Source: Trichinella spiralis
Taxonomy: Eukaryota > Nematoda > Enoplea > Trichinellida > Trichinellidae
Direction: 5' to 3'
DNA: 64,000 bases
NCBI GenBank assembly: GCA_000181795.3
Contig: CM012954.1
Location: 9,675,903-9,739,902 of the forward strand
A model generated the notes under the pieces. It ran no database searches. It was not told where the DNA came from and saw only the letters and a program-made list of their open reading frames with translations. Positions 26,621 to 38,463 of the stretch are shown here, piece by piece. How positions within the stretch are numbered: position 1 is the stretch's first letter; the number at the start of each line of letters is the position of its first letter. The translations under genes and the position numbers were made by a program.

Positions 26621-27231
26621 TGGTTAATTAATAAAAAACATGCCGCATTACATTTTATTACCAATAAAAAATTTCGAACTACAGTATGAAAAGCAAGTAC
26701 AATTGATACAGAAATCAGTTTATGTTATTAAAAATAGACAGAAAAATGTAACTATCAAATATAATGTCGCGCATTTTTCAATTTAAATCCGTTTCGATGC
26801 ATTTTTAAAAATAAAAACTCTTATTTCAAATTTTTTGGTTTCACTTCGAAAAATGATTCATAATGAAGAGTCTCATAACTAACTAACAAGTAGATCATTA
26901 TTTCAAACGTTTCATTATTCATATTCATTAAAGAGTGGCAAACTTCATGATAAACTGAAAATTTACTCCCACATTAAATTTTCAGCTTTACACAATTACA
27001 GTATACTAATAATAAAACCTTTAGTCATATTAGCATATAATATACTGTAATTTTAATAATTGTAATAATTTTGTTTGTTGCAGTTTTTTAAGCTTATGAA
27101 AGATAATGGAATAATATTTAAACCTGATTTATAAATTCAATAGTTTCTTTTTTTAATTAAGTATAAACTACGAGTTAGCTGTTGTGCAATTTGAAATTGC
27201 TTGCTTTTAGACTGAATTAAGATTGCTTGCA
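26621..27231. promoter_or_regulatory. Divergent intergenic region, SAV1/DDX54
   Basis: AT-rich sequence with no further gene. Near its right end a TGCTTTTAG at 27202-27210 lies 21 bases before the DDX54 start and looks like a splice acceptor in the 5' leader. Confidence 0.45.
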
Positions 27232-30200
27232 ATGGAATCTGCGGATGAAATTGAAATTGATTACGCTAAACTGCTAATTGCTCAGAATCGGAAAAACAAA
27301 AGCTCCGGAGGTTTTCAAGCAATGGGTACAAAGCTTATTACTGGAGAATGATATATTGTTAATAATTCAGAATATTTTCTTCTTCCTCTTAGGTTTGGAT
27401 CACAATGTATTTAAAGGCATCATGAAAAAGGGTTACAAAATTCCTACCCCTATACAGCGTAAAGTATGTAGAATATTTTTATCTTGTCAGTTTTTCGTTG
27501 CTTGCTTTGTTTGAACAGAACACAACTTTTAACAGACAATTCCGATTATCTTGAACGGAAAAGATGTCGTTGCTATGGCTCGTACAGGCAGCGGAAAGAC
27601 TGCAGCTTTTCTAATTCCAATGTTTGTCAAATTGAAGATGCGTGATCCATCTGCAGGCGTTCGAGCAATGATAATTTCTCCGACGAGAGAATTAGCATTG
27701 CAAACTTTTAAATTTCTTAAAGAAGTAGTAATTTGTCATTTATGTTTGCCAGTTTCATTCACATTTATTTTAGCTTGGCAAATTTACCGGCTTACGAGCT
27801 TCGGTAATTATAGGCGGAGATAGGTAGATTAATTTTTTTAATTTACATCCTAACTTATTTCAATGCTGTCGAACGTTTCAATTCTCATTTCAGTATGGAA
27901 GATCAGTTTGCTGCGATACATGAAAACCCAGACGTGTAAGTTCAATTGTCAAAATGGAAAACACAATTCATGTTAATGTGAATTGTAGTGTAATCGCTAC
28001 TCCTGGTAGATTGCTTCATCTTATCGTAGAAATGAATCTCTCTTTGAAATCAGTAAACTACGTTGTTTTCGATGAAGCAGATAGGTAGGTATAATGTTAC
28101 CATTAGTTACGTTATATGAATGAATTTTCTTATCCTGTGAAGAAGTGTTTAACATGTCAGTTTAATAGACTTTTTGAAATGGGTTTTGAAGAACAGCTCA
28201 GAGAAGTGCTGAAACGACTACCACCAGACCGTCAGACCCTACTGTTTTCAGCTACACTGCCCAAATCGTTGGTCGATTTCACACGAGCTGGTCTCCGTCA
28301 TCCAACTTTAATCCGTTTGGATGTCGATTCAAAACTGAGTGACAAACTCAAGGTAAGCAAGCATATTGCCTTGTTTTCTTTTCTTTTCTTTTCTTTTCTT
28401 CAAATTATTATAATATAGTTGACTCATTTGTTCTGTCGACGTGAAGACAAGTTGGGCATTTTGCTTTCGATTCTCGGCGACAGATCGCTGATCGAAGAAA
28501 ATTCACTGACGTTGATTTTCTGCGCTACGAAGCATTATGTTGAATTTTTACACGCTGTACTGGAATATTTCAACTTCAAATGCGCCTGCTTGTACAGTTC
28601 AATGGATTCAGAGGCAAGGCGAGTGAACGTTGAAAAATTCCACCGCAAGCAAATCAACATTTTGATTGTAACCGACTTGGCCGCCCGGGGTGTGGACATT
28701 CCACTGTTGGACAACGTGATCAATTTCCACTTTCCGGCAAAGGCGAAATTGTTCGTCCATCGCGTCGGTAATGTCGTTTGATTTGGCATTTCTGTTAGAC
28801 TATTTTTTCAAATTTCCCAGGTCGTGCGGCAAGGGCTGGTCGTCATGGTCACGCGATCAGCTTCATCAGCACCGATGAATATGCCTACCTGTTGGATTTG
28901 TACCTTTTCTTGGGACGTTCGTTGCAATTTTCCACGAGCGGAACTTGTGCCGACGGTAAAACTTTCCACACATCCACAACATTAGCATAATTTCATTCGC
29001 ATTTTATTTATTGTCCAGTTGGAGATCTGATCGGTACAGTACCGCAGCGGCGTGTCGACGACGAGAACCGCACCATTGCTTTGTTGTTGAATACCACCAA
29101 TTTAGATTTGGTAATTTCATTTTGCATGAATTTGCATATGTAATTTTGTTTGAGAAAAAGTAAAATAGAATAAAAATAAAAATAAAATTTCATTTTAGGA
29201 ATCTCTTCAGAAAGTAGCCGAAAACTCGTACAAACATTACACTCGTTCCCGACCGACCAGCAGTGCTGAAAGCGTGCGTCGGGCTAAAGCTGAAACTCGT
29301 CTGAACAATTTACCGAATCATCCTGCTATGGGTGAATTTGAAATGATAATTATAATTGTTGTTATTATTAATATTCAAATGTTCAGCAGCAGTTGGATTT
29401 GGATGTGAAAAATTGGAACGGGAAAAGGACATCCTTTTGGCGAATATAAAGTGCTTTCGTCCGCAGACGGTTCGTTCGCGTCGAGAATTATTCGACGTCA
29501 ATTTGTGTGTGTGTGTGATAAAAACAAATTTGCATATTATTCAGACAGTATTCGAGTTGAACGCGAAAAGTAGCGACTTGCAGTGGCAAGTGATGAAAGC
29601 GAAGCGACGGGTTCATCAGAAAAAAATTGACCAAAGCAAAGCGGCAACAGTTGCAGAAATGAACGCTGCGTCGAATGAAGAAGATCATCCACTTCAACAA
29701 CACGTTGATGCTCATGCGAACGATCCTGTAGACTTTACGGTTGTCAATTATGAAATATGATATTATATTTATATTATGTTAATTTTTCTTTCATCAGGGA
29801 GTGTTTAGTGAGAAAATTGAATCAAAGTTTTCAGAAAGGGCTACAGAATCGGTACTTTCGCATAAGAAGAAAAAAAAGAAGACTCAAAATCAGAAAACGA
29901 CCGTGAAAGAAGAAGAAAAAAAGGAACAGTTTTTCATTCCATACGTTCCGTCAGATTTGCATTCCGAGCAAGGGTATATACATATGAAATTAAAATGAAA
30001 ATTTCTTCTTCTTATACATATACAAAATATACTCAGATTATCGATTGAAAATAATTTCACATCTGAACTCGGTTCGGCTGTGATCGATTTCATGGACGAT
30101 GAAGTGGAAAAAATGCAACGCAGAAATCAAAAAACTAAATGGTCAGTTAGTTTATAAAAAGAAAAAAAATTTTTTTTTCTTTTTGAATTATTAATATTGA

Positions 30201-30694
30201 AATGTTGCTGCTTGTATTGTCAACATCCAGGGATCGGAAGAGGAAAAAGTTCGTCAACGCTTGTGACGAGGACAACAAGAAACGAAGCTCGAAAAAGATC
30301 AAAACGGAAAGTGGCGTTTGGATACCGGCCTCGTACAAAACCGACCTTTACGACAGTTGGAAAAAGAAGCTGCGCATGAAAGCTGTCCAAGGTGACGTTG
30401 ATCAACAAGAGAACACTGAAAAGCGATTGAAATTTTTCCGTCGAAATCGTCACGGTAAATAACATAAATAAATAAATAAATAAGAGTATTGTTTATTGCT
30501 AGTAAACGTTTTTTTTACTTTCAGCTAAAGGGAGAAAAGGTGTGGCCAGTGGTGGTGGTGGTAGAAGACCCGTGAAAAGTGAATTGAAATCCAAAATGCA
30601 AATAATCAAACAACATGTGGAAAGTGAACACCGAAGGAAGAGAAATGGAAAACAATTGACCAATGAAAAGAAGCAGAAGAAGAAGAAGAAATAA
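27232..30694 (+). CDS. DDX54: DDX54/Dbp10 nucleolar DEAD-box RNA helicase
   Basis: Seventeen exons give 791 residues: 27232-27325, 27393-27463, 27536-27724, 27774-27823, 27894-27935, 27989-28084, 28169-28352, 28419-28767, 28821-28955, 29019-29110, 29199-29331, 29387-29469, 29545-29727, 29798-29973, 30037-30141, 30231-30454, 30525-30694; every junction keeps frame. The Dbp10 start GGFQAMG leads into the Q motif ([11 protein letters not shown]), then motif [36 protein letters not shown] and HRVGRAARAG. The tail carries the Dbp10 C-terminal region ([13 protein letters not shown]) and Lys-rich stretches typical of nucleolar proteins. The family helps assemble the 60S ribosomal subunit. Two junctions are uncertain: the intron at 29470-29544 has a poor donor and could be retained in frame, and the exon starting 29545 may end up to 18 bases later. 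An acceptor-like TTTTAG sits just before the ATG. Confidence 0.95.
28373..28400 (+). repeat. (TTTTC)n tract in DDX54 intron
   Basis: Five TTTTC units lie in the intron between exons 7 and 8 and form part of its pyrimidine-rich region. Confidence 0.8.
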
Positions 30695-31475
30695 TTATTT
30701 ATAGAATAATTTGTTGCCTGTCGAATTAATAATAAATCGAAATTTTTGCTTTCCAAATCACTATGAGAAAGCAGAAAAATTTGTCGAACAGCAGCAGCAG
30801 CAGCAGCAACACGTAAAAGTATAAAAATTGTCGATCAATCGTCGTAAATTTTTGATAAATTGATAAAATTGTTGTTGAAAAGTGTCGATAAAAAGCAGAA
30901 GCAGTTGGTATGGAAATTTCACTTTCAGCAAAACCCAATAAAAAGAAGACAATAACAACAACAACAACAACAACAACAGCAACCACAGTCAGCGTGGAAA
31001 AATGTTCCCAAAAGTTGGTCATTTGTCAACAGTAACAGTTACTTGTGTTGATTGTTCACACAAATATTTCAAATAATGCAAAACTGATATACGAAAGAAC
31101 AGAAAAATATATAATATATATTTATATATACATGTATATAAATAGATATGTCGATGATGAATATGATTAAATTGGCAACAGTTGACGTGAAGCAGCAGCA
31201 GCCGCTTGATTATTGTTCGGCAACTGTTAAGCAAAACGCCCGCGCAAAAAGGTAGTCTTGCATTATAATTTGCAAAGAGAGAAGAAGAAGAAGAACAAGT
31301 GTGCGCTCGCGTTCAATCATACATACTTCCTCTTGCCCCTGCTTGGGTTTAATACTGGCAATTTTATCATCTATATCGAGCTGATTTTAAATTTTCAATC
31401 ATTTTAAAATTTTGCCACCTTCTAGCTCGTTGGGTCGAGTGCTGTTGTTCTGAACAATCGACAAGAAGAAGAAAT
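30695..31475. other. Intergenic, simple repeats
   Basis: Short CAG (near 30,790) and CAA (near 30,960-30,980) trinucleotide tracts and AT-rich sequence with TATATA runs near 31,110-31,140. The minus-strand open frames here are poly-Val or poly-Leu translations of these repeats. A plain polyadenylation signal for DDX54 (AATAAA) is near 30,728. No gene is seen. Confidence 0.6.
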
Positions 31476-33242
31476 ATGCTATTCACCGTTCGTTTCGTTC
31501 TCCTCTTTGCCTGCCTGCACCATTACAATTTGAATGGTTTGGTTTTGAAAGGTGAGCAGAGAAAACAAACATATCCACCATCACCACCACCCTTCCCCAA
31601 TGTCCACTACATCCACCTGTGCATATTATGTAATGTAATTTGTAGATCAACCTTCGACGACAAAAGCTGGCAGCGTTTATGAAAAACTGCTCGAAAACGC
31701 TGTACAAAATGTGCGTGCCCAAACTGAATGGCTCACCGCGAACGTCACCGACATTATAGAAAAATTGAAATTTACCTTCTCGAATCAGGTAACAAAATAA
31801 TTCTCTGCTCTGCTTGTTTGTTCACAGTTTTGCATATGAAAATTTCAACGTTTCGAAGGATTTGGATGACAAAACGAAAAATTTCAAAATTGATATAAAT
31901 GATAAGAATAAAGATGAAATGGGAACGATTGATTTGATGTTGGCAAAAGTACGTGAACAACTTTCATCAATATACAAACAATTGGAAATGGATCAAGGCG
32001 TCGGCAAAGCGGCGAGCAATGTTTGGGAATTTCTCAAAGAGAAGTTCGGTATGGTAATTATTTGCTAACTACTTTATATATATATATATATATTGTTCAC
32101 TTATTTCATATATGTGAAGTATATGAAAGTTTGATCTGATCTCTGCACGAACCAACTAGTATTAACTTCAATTCAAAATTTAACATCCATATTAACAAAC
32201 AATTTGAATAAAATGTTTAAATTCAAAAACAACATCTGTGTGCTGTTCTTGTAGCAAGCATGATTAACTACCCGCTGTTCGGTCACAACATCCCCACAGC
32301 TCAACTTCCAAGCTACTTGTTCAACAGCATGTACGACCGAACGAAAAATGCTTGTCAATATTTCAAGAATAGGCTCAGTTTACCGTTGAAATTTATAAAC
32401 GAACGATTGTTGAATAAATTAACCGATAGTGATACAGATTTGCAGGCAAAAAGCCTGAACATCTCGTTGGACAATCTGAAAGAGCAGAGTGAAAAATTCT
32501 ACGCCAACGTCATTACGCCTCAAGTTGAAGAAAATGTGATGCAACGTATAAACAGCATGTGGCAACAAGTCTACGACGAGATGTCGAATGTGAAGACAAT
32601 TTTGAGCAACAAAGAGCAACTGTCGAAAGCGTTGGAAACACTGAAAGCGAATATTACCGACAAAAGTGCAAAGCACAATATCAATTTATAAATCAATGAA
32701 TAAATATACAGTTTTGATCGTTGTTTCAGGTCCTGAATCTGTGAAAACGATCATCAACGAACTGACTAAAGGTGGTAGTAGTGGTAAGTTCTTTATCACA
32801 AATTTAAAAAAACAGAAACAAAAATTTACCACAAATTATGCATAAATTTGACTGTGGGTTGTAATGAATTTGGTTGAGAAATATTCAAACGTGCTCACAT
32901 AGTTATATTTGGAGAAAATCATTGTAATTTCAGGTTCAAACACGAAAAATATCAAATACTAATCATATTTATTTTATTTTTATAAAAGAAACTGAAAAAA
33001 TAGTATTGAAAAACAATAGTTAAATAATGATAATAATTCTAGTTAAATGTGGTCAACAGATAGACAAGTTAACAGTAAGAGGTGGGAGTGAGACTTGTTT
33101 TTGCATTTTTCTTTTTAAAACATTTGCCCATTTAGAAAAGCAAAACCTGATGAACCTGATTTCTATAGCCGTTGGCAAGCGTTGGGCAGAGCTTATGGAA
33201 CATCCTGAAGAGATTGCAAAGCTGTTGAAAATGTCCAATTAA
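31476..33242 (+). CDS. Secreted helical protein, tandem family member A
   Basis: Exons 31476-31551, 31646-31788, 31859-32048 and 32255-32691 join in phase to 281 residues ending at TAA. An N-terminal signal peptide (MLFTVRFVLLFACLHHYNLN) is alone in the first exon, which ends in phase 1. The mature part is predicted largely helical, Lys/Asp/Glu-rich, with a few N-glycosylation motifs (NVT, NIS, NIT) and no recognised domain. Two further well-formed exons follow in the same phase (32730-32783 and 33136-33242, ending KLLKMSN). They join in frame if the fourth exon is cut at 32665 (donor GTGCAA, weak), giving a 326-residue form, so the gene may have alternative 3' ends. The last exon resembles the helical segments of its downstream neighbours. 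Function unknown. Confidence 0.7.
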
Positions 33243-33489
33243 TTAAATTCTCCTTTCGATAAAAAAAACATTATTTCATACACCACTATACACGCAAAAA
33301 GATGTAGTTGATTATATTTTGAGAAAAATTATTCGACAAAAACCGATCTATTCGATACGATTTAAATAAATTAGAAATAATATTTATGAAAATGTGTTTT
33401 CGCGTTATCTGCATTTACATTTGCATCGAAATAAACGATTTGGATATGTTCTAGTAAGACAGTTGTTGAATCAACCAATTTACAGTATA

Positions 33490-33669
33490 ATGAAAATTAA
33501 CCAGCAGGTACAAATGAAATGCCGCAAGCTGAGAAAATGGAAAAAAGGCAGACCGGTTGTAGTGAGTAATCAGGTTGACAGCAACTTGTATGCCGCTAGT
33601 TGCATTAGAACAGCAAACGGAAGAACAGTGAAGAGGTTGTCAAATCTTTCTCTTTTGACGAAGAGTTGA
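33490..33669 (+). mobile_element. Possible BEL/Pao retroelement fossil (integrase C-terminal piece)
   Basis: A 59-codon stretch between secreted genes A and B contains KGRPVVV and CIRTANGRTVKRLSNLSLL, which resembles the C-terminal segment that follows integrase in BEL/Pao-type polyproteins. No LTRs, protease, reverse transcriptase or integrase core are seen nearby, so it is at most a short isolated old fragment. It may instead be a chance resemblance or a small host gene. Confidence 0.25.
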
Positions 33670-33718
33670 TAATCTTTTCAAAATAAAGAAAAATAAATAT
33701 ATTATCTATTCAAATTCT

Positions 33719-35604
33719 ATGGATTGGTATTCAGTTTTTCTTTTTCTACTTTTCGTGTACCTTTCTCAGAGTTCATCAGCAAGACGTCCACCTAATCCAG
33801 CAACTGCCACCATCAATGGAGGTAATATTATTTTGTTACTCATTTAAATTAAACTCACTATTATTATTATCATTACAATGTATGCTATAAAATCAAGAAT
33901 ACGGGCATAATGGAAGAGTGGAAAACGTCTATCTCCTTCTTTATTAATAATAATTATAATACAAAGTTTGACTGACTATCAGAAAGGAGAAAATTCGTGT
34001 AGAGGTCAATGAAGAAAGCACTTTCCATTTTCTCATTGAACTGTTCATTACCTGTTGCATCACATGCATCTTATAGCCTACTATTTGCTTTGAAATTTGT
34101 AATCACATTAATAATAATAATGATAATAATTCGGTCTGTGAAATAAGTACACGTCCCAATTTTTAAGTTCTAATTTTATGATAAACTTCAGATTTCATCA
34201 ATTCATCTAATAATATTATTATTATTGTGCACAAAAAAGATAAAAAAATAATATCATGTAAAATTCCAATCATCTAAAGTTGACTGTTTTCAAATTTCTT
34301 TCAAAAATTTCACCATCGAAGAAGTTGTAATTTTCTCAATAACATTAACCTATTATTTCTTAAAATTTAATGACACCTATAGAGACTACTGGTTTATGCA
34401 CGTAATGCTTTGGGGAAACAAAAAAAATAGCAGGAAGAAATAAATAACAAGAAATTGTAAAATATTAAGTTGCGCTTTCAAAAACATCTCGGAAAAACTG
34501 TAAATATACGCATAAGAAAAAAAATATGTATTGACTGTAGAATATACAGTGTAAATAGAAAATGGAAGATGGTTGCTGTCAAAGAATGAAGGAGATTAAA
34601 AACAGTCACATGAGAAATTACACTTTCCACACTTTCCATATGCGCATATACTGATAGGATCATTCGATTGAATGCCAGGGTCATAAACCTACATATGTAC
34701 GTATAAACGCACGCATGCACTCGCAGATTCGAAATGACGCAACAAGCAAGTAGATAGGAAATAAATTTAAACCAAGTTTGTTGTTGTTTGTTTGTTCGTG
34801 AAATTATAAAATTGGATATTATTGAAAATGAATTTGCCATTTTATAAAGGTACAAGCAATGATTTGTTTGGTCAAATTGGCGACCTGGTGGGCAATGTGA
34901 TGACCCAATTTGGCGCCAGTCAGTACCGTCCGGCGTTCAACGTGGCGGTCTGTGAGTCGGATGATATTGAATGCGAATATTGGAAATGCGTCATGGACAA
35001 CATACGCAACAGTCCGCAAATAGCCAACTTGAAAACCAGCAGCAAGATCCTCTTCGACCCGGAACTGAGGCACATCTTTGCCACCAACCCTGAATTGCTC
35101 GAAGCCGGCTGCAAGTCGAGCAACACGCCGGATTTCCAATGCAACTTGTTCAGAAATTTGTTGCAAATTGTCGACAACGCCGCCACCAATGTCCAAAGAC
35201 CCACCTCCGTCACGGGCAACCGCAACCGTGGGCGTGCGGATCACACGGGCGAGAACAACGGGAAACTGCCCAAAACAGCTTTGCAACTGCAACAACAACA
35301 GGGCACGTTGGATTTTGAAGATTTCGACAACCACGCCCGCATGCGCAACAGGCGTGGCACCGACGACTACAGCGACTATTACGACAACAAGCCCGACAAA
35401 GTGAACAATTTTCGCACCATTCACAACGGCAGAGGCAATAACAGAGGCGGTCGTGTCGGTGGACCTTCGTCCAATTTATTCGGCTCCACAACGAACAATG
35501 GCAACGGCTATCAGCCACGCGACTGTGACGCCATCCTATTGCAAAAGTATACCCGTCGTGGAACCCTGCGTAGGCGTATTCTCTTGAAAACACCCGCACC
35601 CTGA
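33719..35604 (+). CDS. Secreted protein, tandem family member B
   Basis: Two exons, 33719-33821 and 34850-35604, join in phase 1 to 285 residues. The first exon is a signal peptide (MDWYSVFLFLLFVYLSQSSS) plus a short linker. The second carries a compact region with four to six cysteines (CESDDIECEYWKC) and a helical segment with IRNSPQIANLKT and ATNPELLEAGC. It shares these features with the next gene, where the matching pieces are IRSSDFVLNLKT and LANPEMLKTF. A low-complexity tail follows, rich in Asn, Gly, Arg and Gln, with an Asp/Tyr cluster (DDYSDYYDNK). No known domain is recognised. It lacks a membrane anchor, so it is probably extracellular. The intron is about 1 kb and AT-rich with no visible further exon. 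Confidence 0.74.
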
Positions 35605-38463
35605 GTCATTTCCATCCGTTTGTTACTTTTGATTTCTTGCTTTTCAAACAATTTTCTCACGCTAATGACAAATTATATTTATTTACAGTTTTGTTGTGGA
35701 ACGAGAGAAAGATTGAGCAAAAACAAAAAAAAATTTTTTTTTCTTTCAAAAGCTGAAGAAAGCATAAAAGCACACAGCCGGTAGGAAGCTCATAAAAACA
35801 ACCTTTTGTATTCTTGTTTATTATTATTTAAAAGTGTCGTTTGTTGTTTTGATCAATCAATGCTTGTTTCTTATATAGCATTTTAGCAGTGGTTGTTCCA
35901 ACTAATTTCGATATAAATTATTATTCTTTAACAGAAATGCAAAAATACCAAAATTTCAAATCAAATACCATTTTTAAATATTTTCATAGTCACAATTAAA
36001 ATAAACGAAACCCAACCTCAAAAACGAACGGCAAATAATAACTAAACCACATATACACACACACATTTAAACAGTCATTTTAAAGTAGCTTTCACTTCAG
36101 TACGTTTTTATCAACTAGAAAAACAAGTAATCACTGAACGGTATAAAATATAAACTGGTTAAGCATGAAAACAACATTAATAATAATAATAATATGTTCA
36201 CCGCAGTGAAAGCGACAATTAAAAAGTAAACTTATTTAAAGAAAGCGTAAAAAACTGAACAAGCAAAATGTTCATTTGCCGTCGAAAAACCTGGATTCTC
36301 TCTTGTATAAGCAGAAGAAAAGATTCACATTACAAGTCACATTATTCATTCAACAGTATTATAAATAATAATTGAAAAAGAAAAATAACACTAATCATGT
36401 ATTTTTAAGAAAAATTCACACATACGATTGAAATTTAAATTCTAACAAAAACAGGGAAAATTTGGAATAAAATTTATTGAACAGAAACGCATTTTAAAAT
36501 TTATTCAAAATCCATTAAATGCTAATTTGAAGATGAATAATTTTACAAATGTAAACAGAACAATTAAATTAAAATTTTCATTCATTCACTAATTTAATTC
36601 AATTTCGAACATCTGTCAAAATATTGTTAATCTTAGTTTGAAGAAAAACTTTCCAAATAACAACAAATCATCGACAACCTCTGAAACTTTAAAATTATTA
36701 CAAAAATTGATTTTCAAGTTGAATCATTCAACTAGTCGAGTGATTTTGATCAAAACAATGTCACAAAGTATAAATCTGTATTAATACATAAAATGCGAAA
36801 TATTCCATTTATAATATTTGCCATTTTCTCATAATTCTCATTCAACTTCAAAAAATGCTCATTTTCATCATGAATATACGAATAAATGCTCCACTGCCAA
36901 TTCAGAATTATTGTTTCATTTATAAATTTAAAATAAATTAATTGTTCGTATCGCACAAGAGTACGGCAGCAACAGCTGCTGCCGCTGCTGAACGAGTAAA
37001 ATATTGCCTCAATTTAAAACTTGACACATTGCGCAACATCATTGTCACTAAATTTCTAAAAGCTAAGCCAGCCAAAAATATAAATATATGCAAAAAATAG
37101 CGTTTAATATATTTCCCTTACTTGAAAACAAAATCAGCTTTAGCCACTTGAAACACAGAGAACAATTTTGACTTGGAAACAAACAGTCTGCTCACAGTGA
37201 ATGATTTACACTTTTTTTCCTTTGCTGTACAAATTTTAAACAGTAAAAAATGTCGTATTTTTCATAATACATGTTTAAAAAAGAGAAAAAGTTTAAACAA
37301 CCGTACTGTATATCTCTTTGAAGCGGAATTGAAAATGACAAAAAGCAAACTATTGTATTGCATTTGGCAACAACGTTATATAGAAGCAAAAGAGAAAAGA
37401 AAAAACGGTTTCACCTTCACGTCAATTATTGTCAAAAAAAATTAAATGTTAAAGAAGAGTATCATCAAACCAAACACTAAACCTTATGCACCAATATTAT
37501 GCCTTTTATATAGGATGATTCATATTCATATATACCTAATCAGTCGTTGCTTTGTATTTTAAATTAAATCAAATACATCGTCAAGCTTTTTGTATGCATT
37601 TCATTGCTTTAAATAAATAAATAAATAAATATGTGTATATGTATAATTTTTTGTTTTTTTAAATTCTTTTCAATGCCAACATCACTAGTTCGCCTACATC
37701 TTCACAACAGAAGGACAAATCGCTTCCAAATTCAACGGAAGCTACCATTTCACATTTCAAAAAGAAGGACATTGTTGAGGATTTTTCTCGATTCTTGATT
37801 ACCATCGTTATTAATTAATTTATACCAGAACAAGAAAAGAACTCCCACGTGAAATGGATACACTTTAAAACAACGAGGAGAAACGCAAGAGGTGATTTCT
37901 TGTACAGCTGACACAAATTTCAATGCTAAAATGTGTCGATACCGGCTTTGGCAATGATGAATTTCATTTTCCCACAGAGGGCGTGGTTGATGGTACAGTT
38001 TATAGTAGAAATGAGAAGATGATGATGGTGATTGAGAGATGCAGTCAGTTAGTGTTGGAAAAAGTCAGAAGCAAGTGAACAGAAAGCGCAGACAAGAAAA
38101 GAAAGCTAATAATCAGTCAGCATCCAGTCAACTGATCAATCAGAAAGTTTCCATTGTGAAAGTGAATTGAGTTCACTGATAAAGTTGTTCAAAATCAGCA
38201 AAAGCGGCAGTGGCAGCCTGATTGGAAAAAGTAAAATAATAAATAAAAAAAAGCCGGACGATTATTTAACAATTGTGCACATTCTGAAGGCAAGCCAGTG
38301 CACTCACTCACTACTCATCTAACAACGGCTAGCAACAACATCGGCCAGCCAGCTGTCTGCTTTACGTTGATCATTGCCATCGTCGAAACACACTTTTTCA
38401 CACCAAGCCCTGGGGTTTAGCATTCTCTCTCACCGCTAGCTGCTGCTGCGAATATTGACAATA
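35605..38463. other. Intergenic region between secreted genes B and C
   Basis: Very AT-rich DNA with scattered TAA/TTA repeats. Open frames are short and hydrophobic or lysine-rich and look random. The last 400 bases before 38,464 are GC-richer and probably contain the promoter and 5' leader of the next gene. I see no coding exon with good splice signals. Confidence 0.5.

Noticed and set aside
34819-35424. 201-codon minus-strand open frame over secreted gene B
   Set aside because: Antisense to the better supported gene B; composed of Val/Gly runs and without splice or start support.
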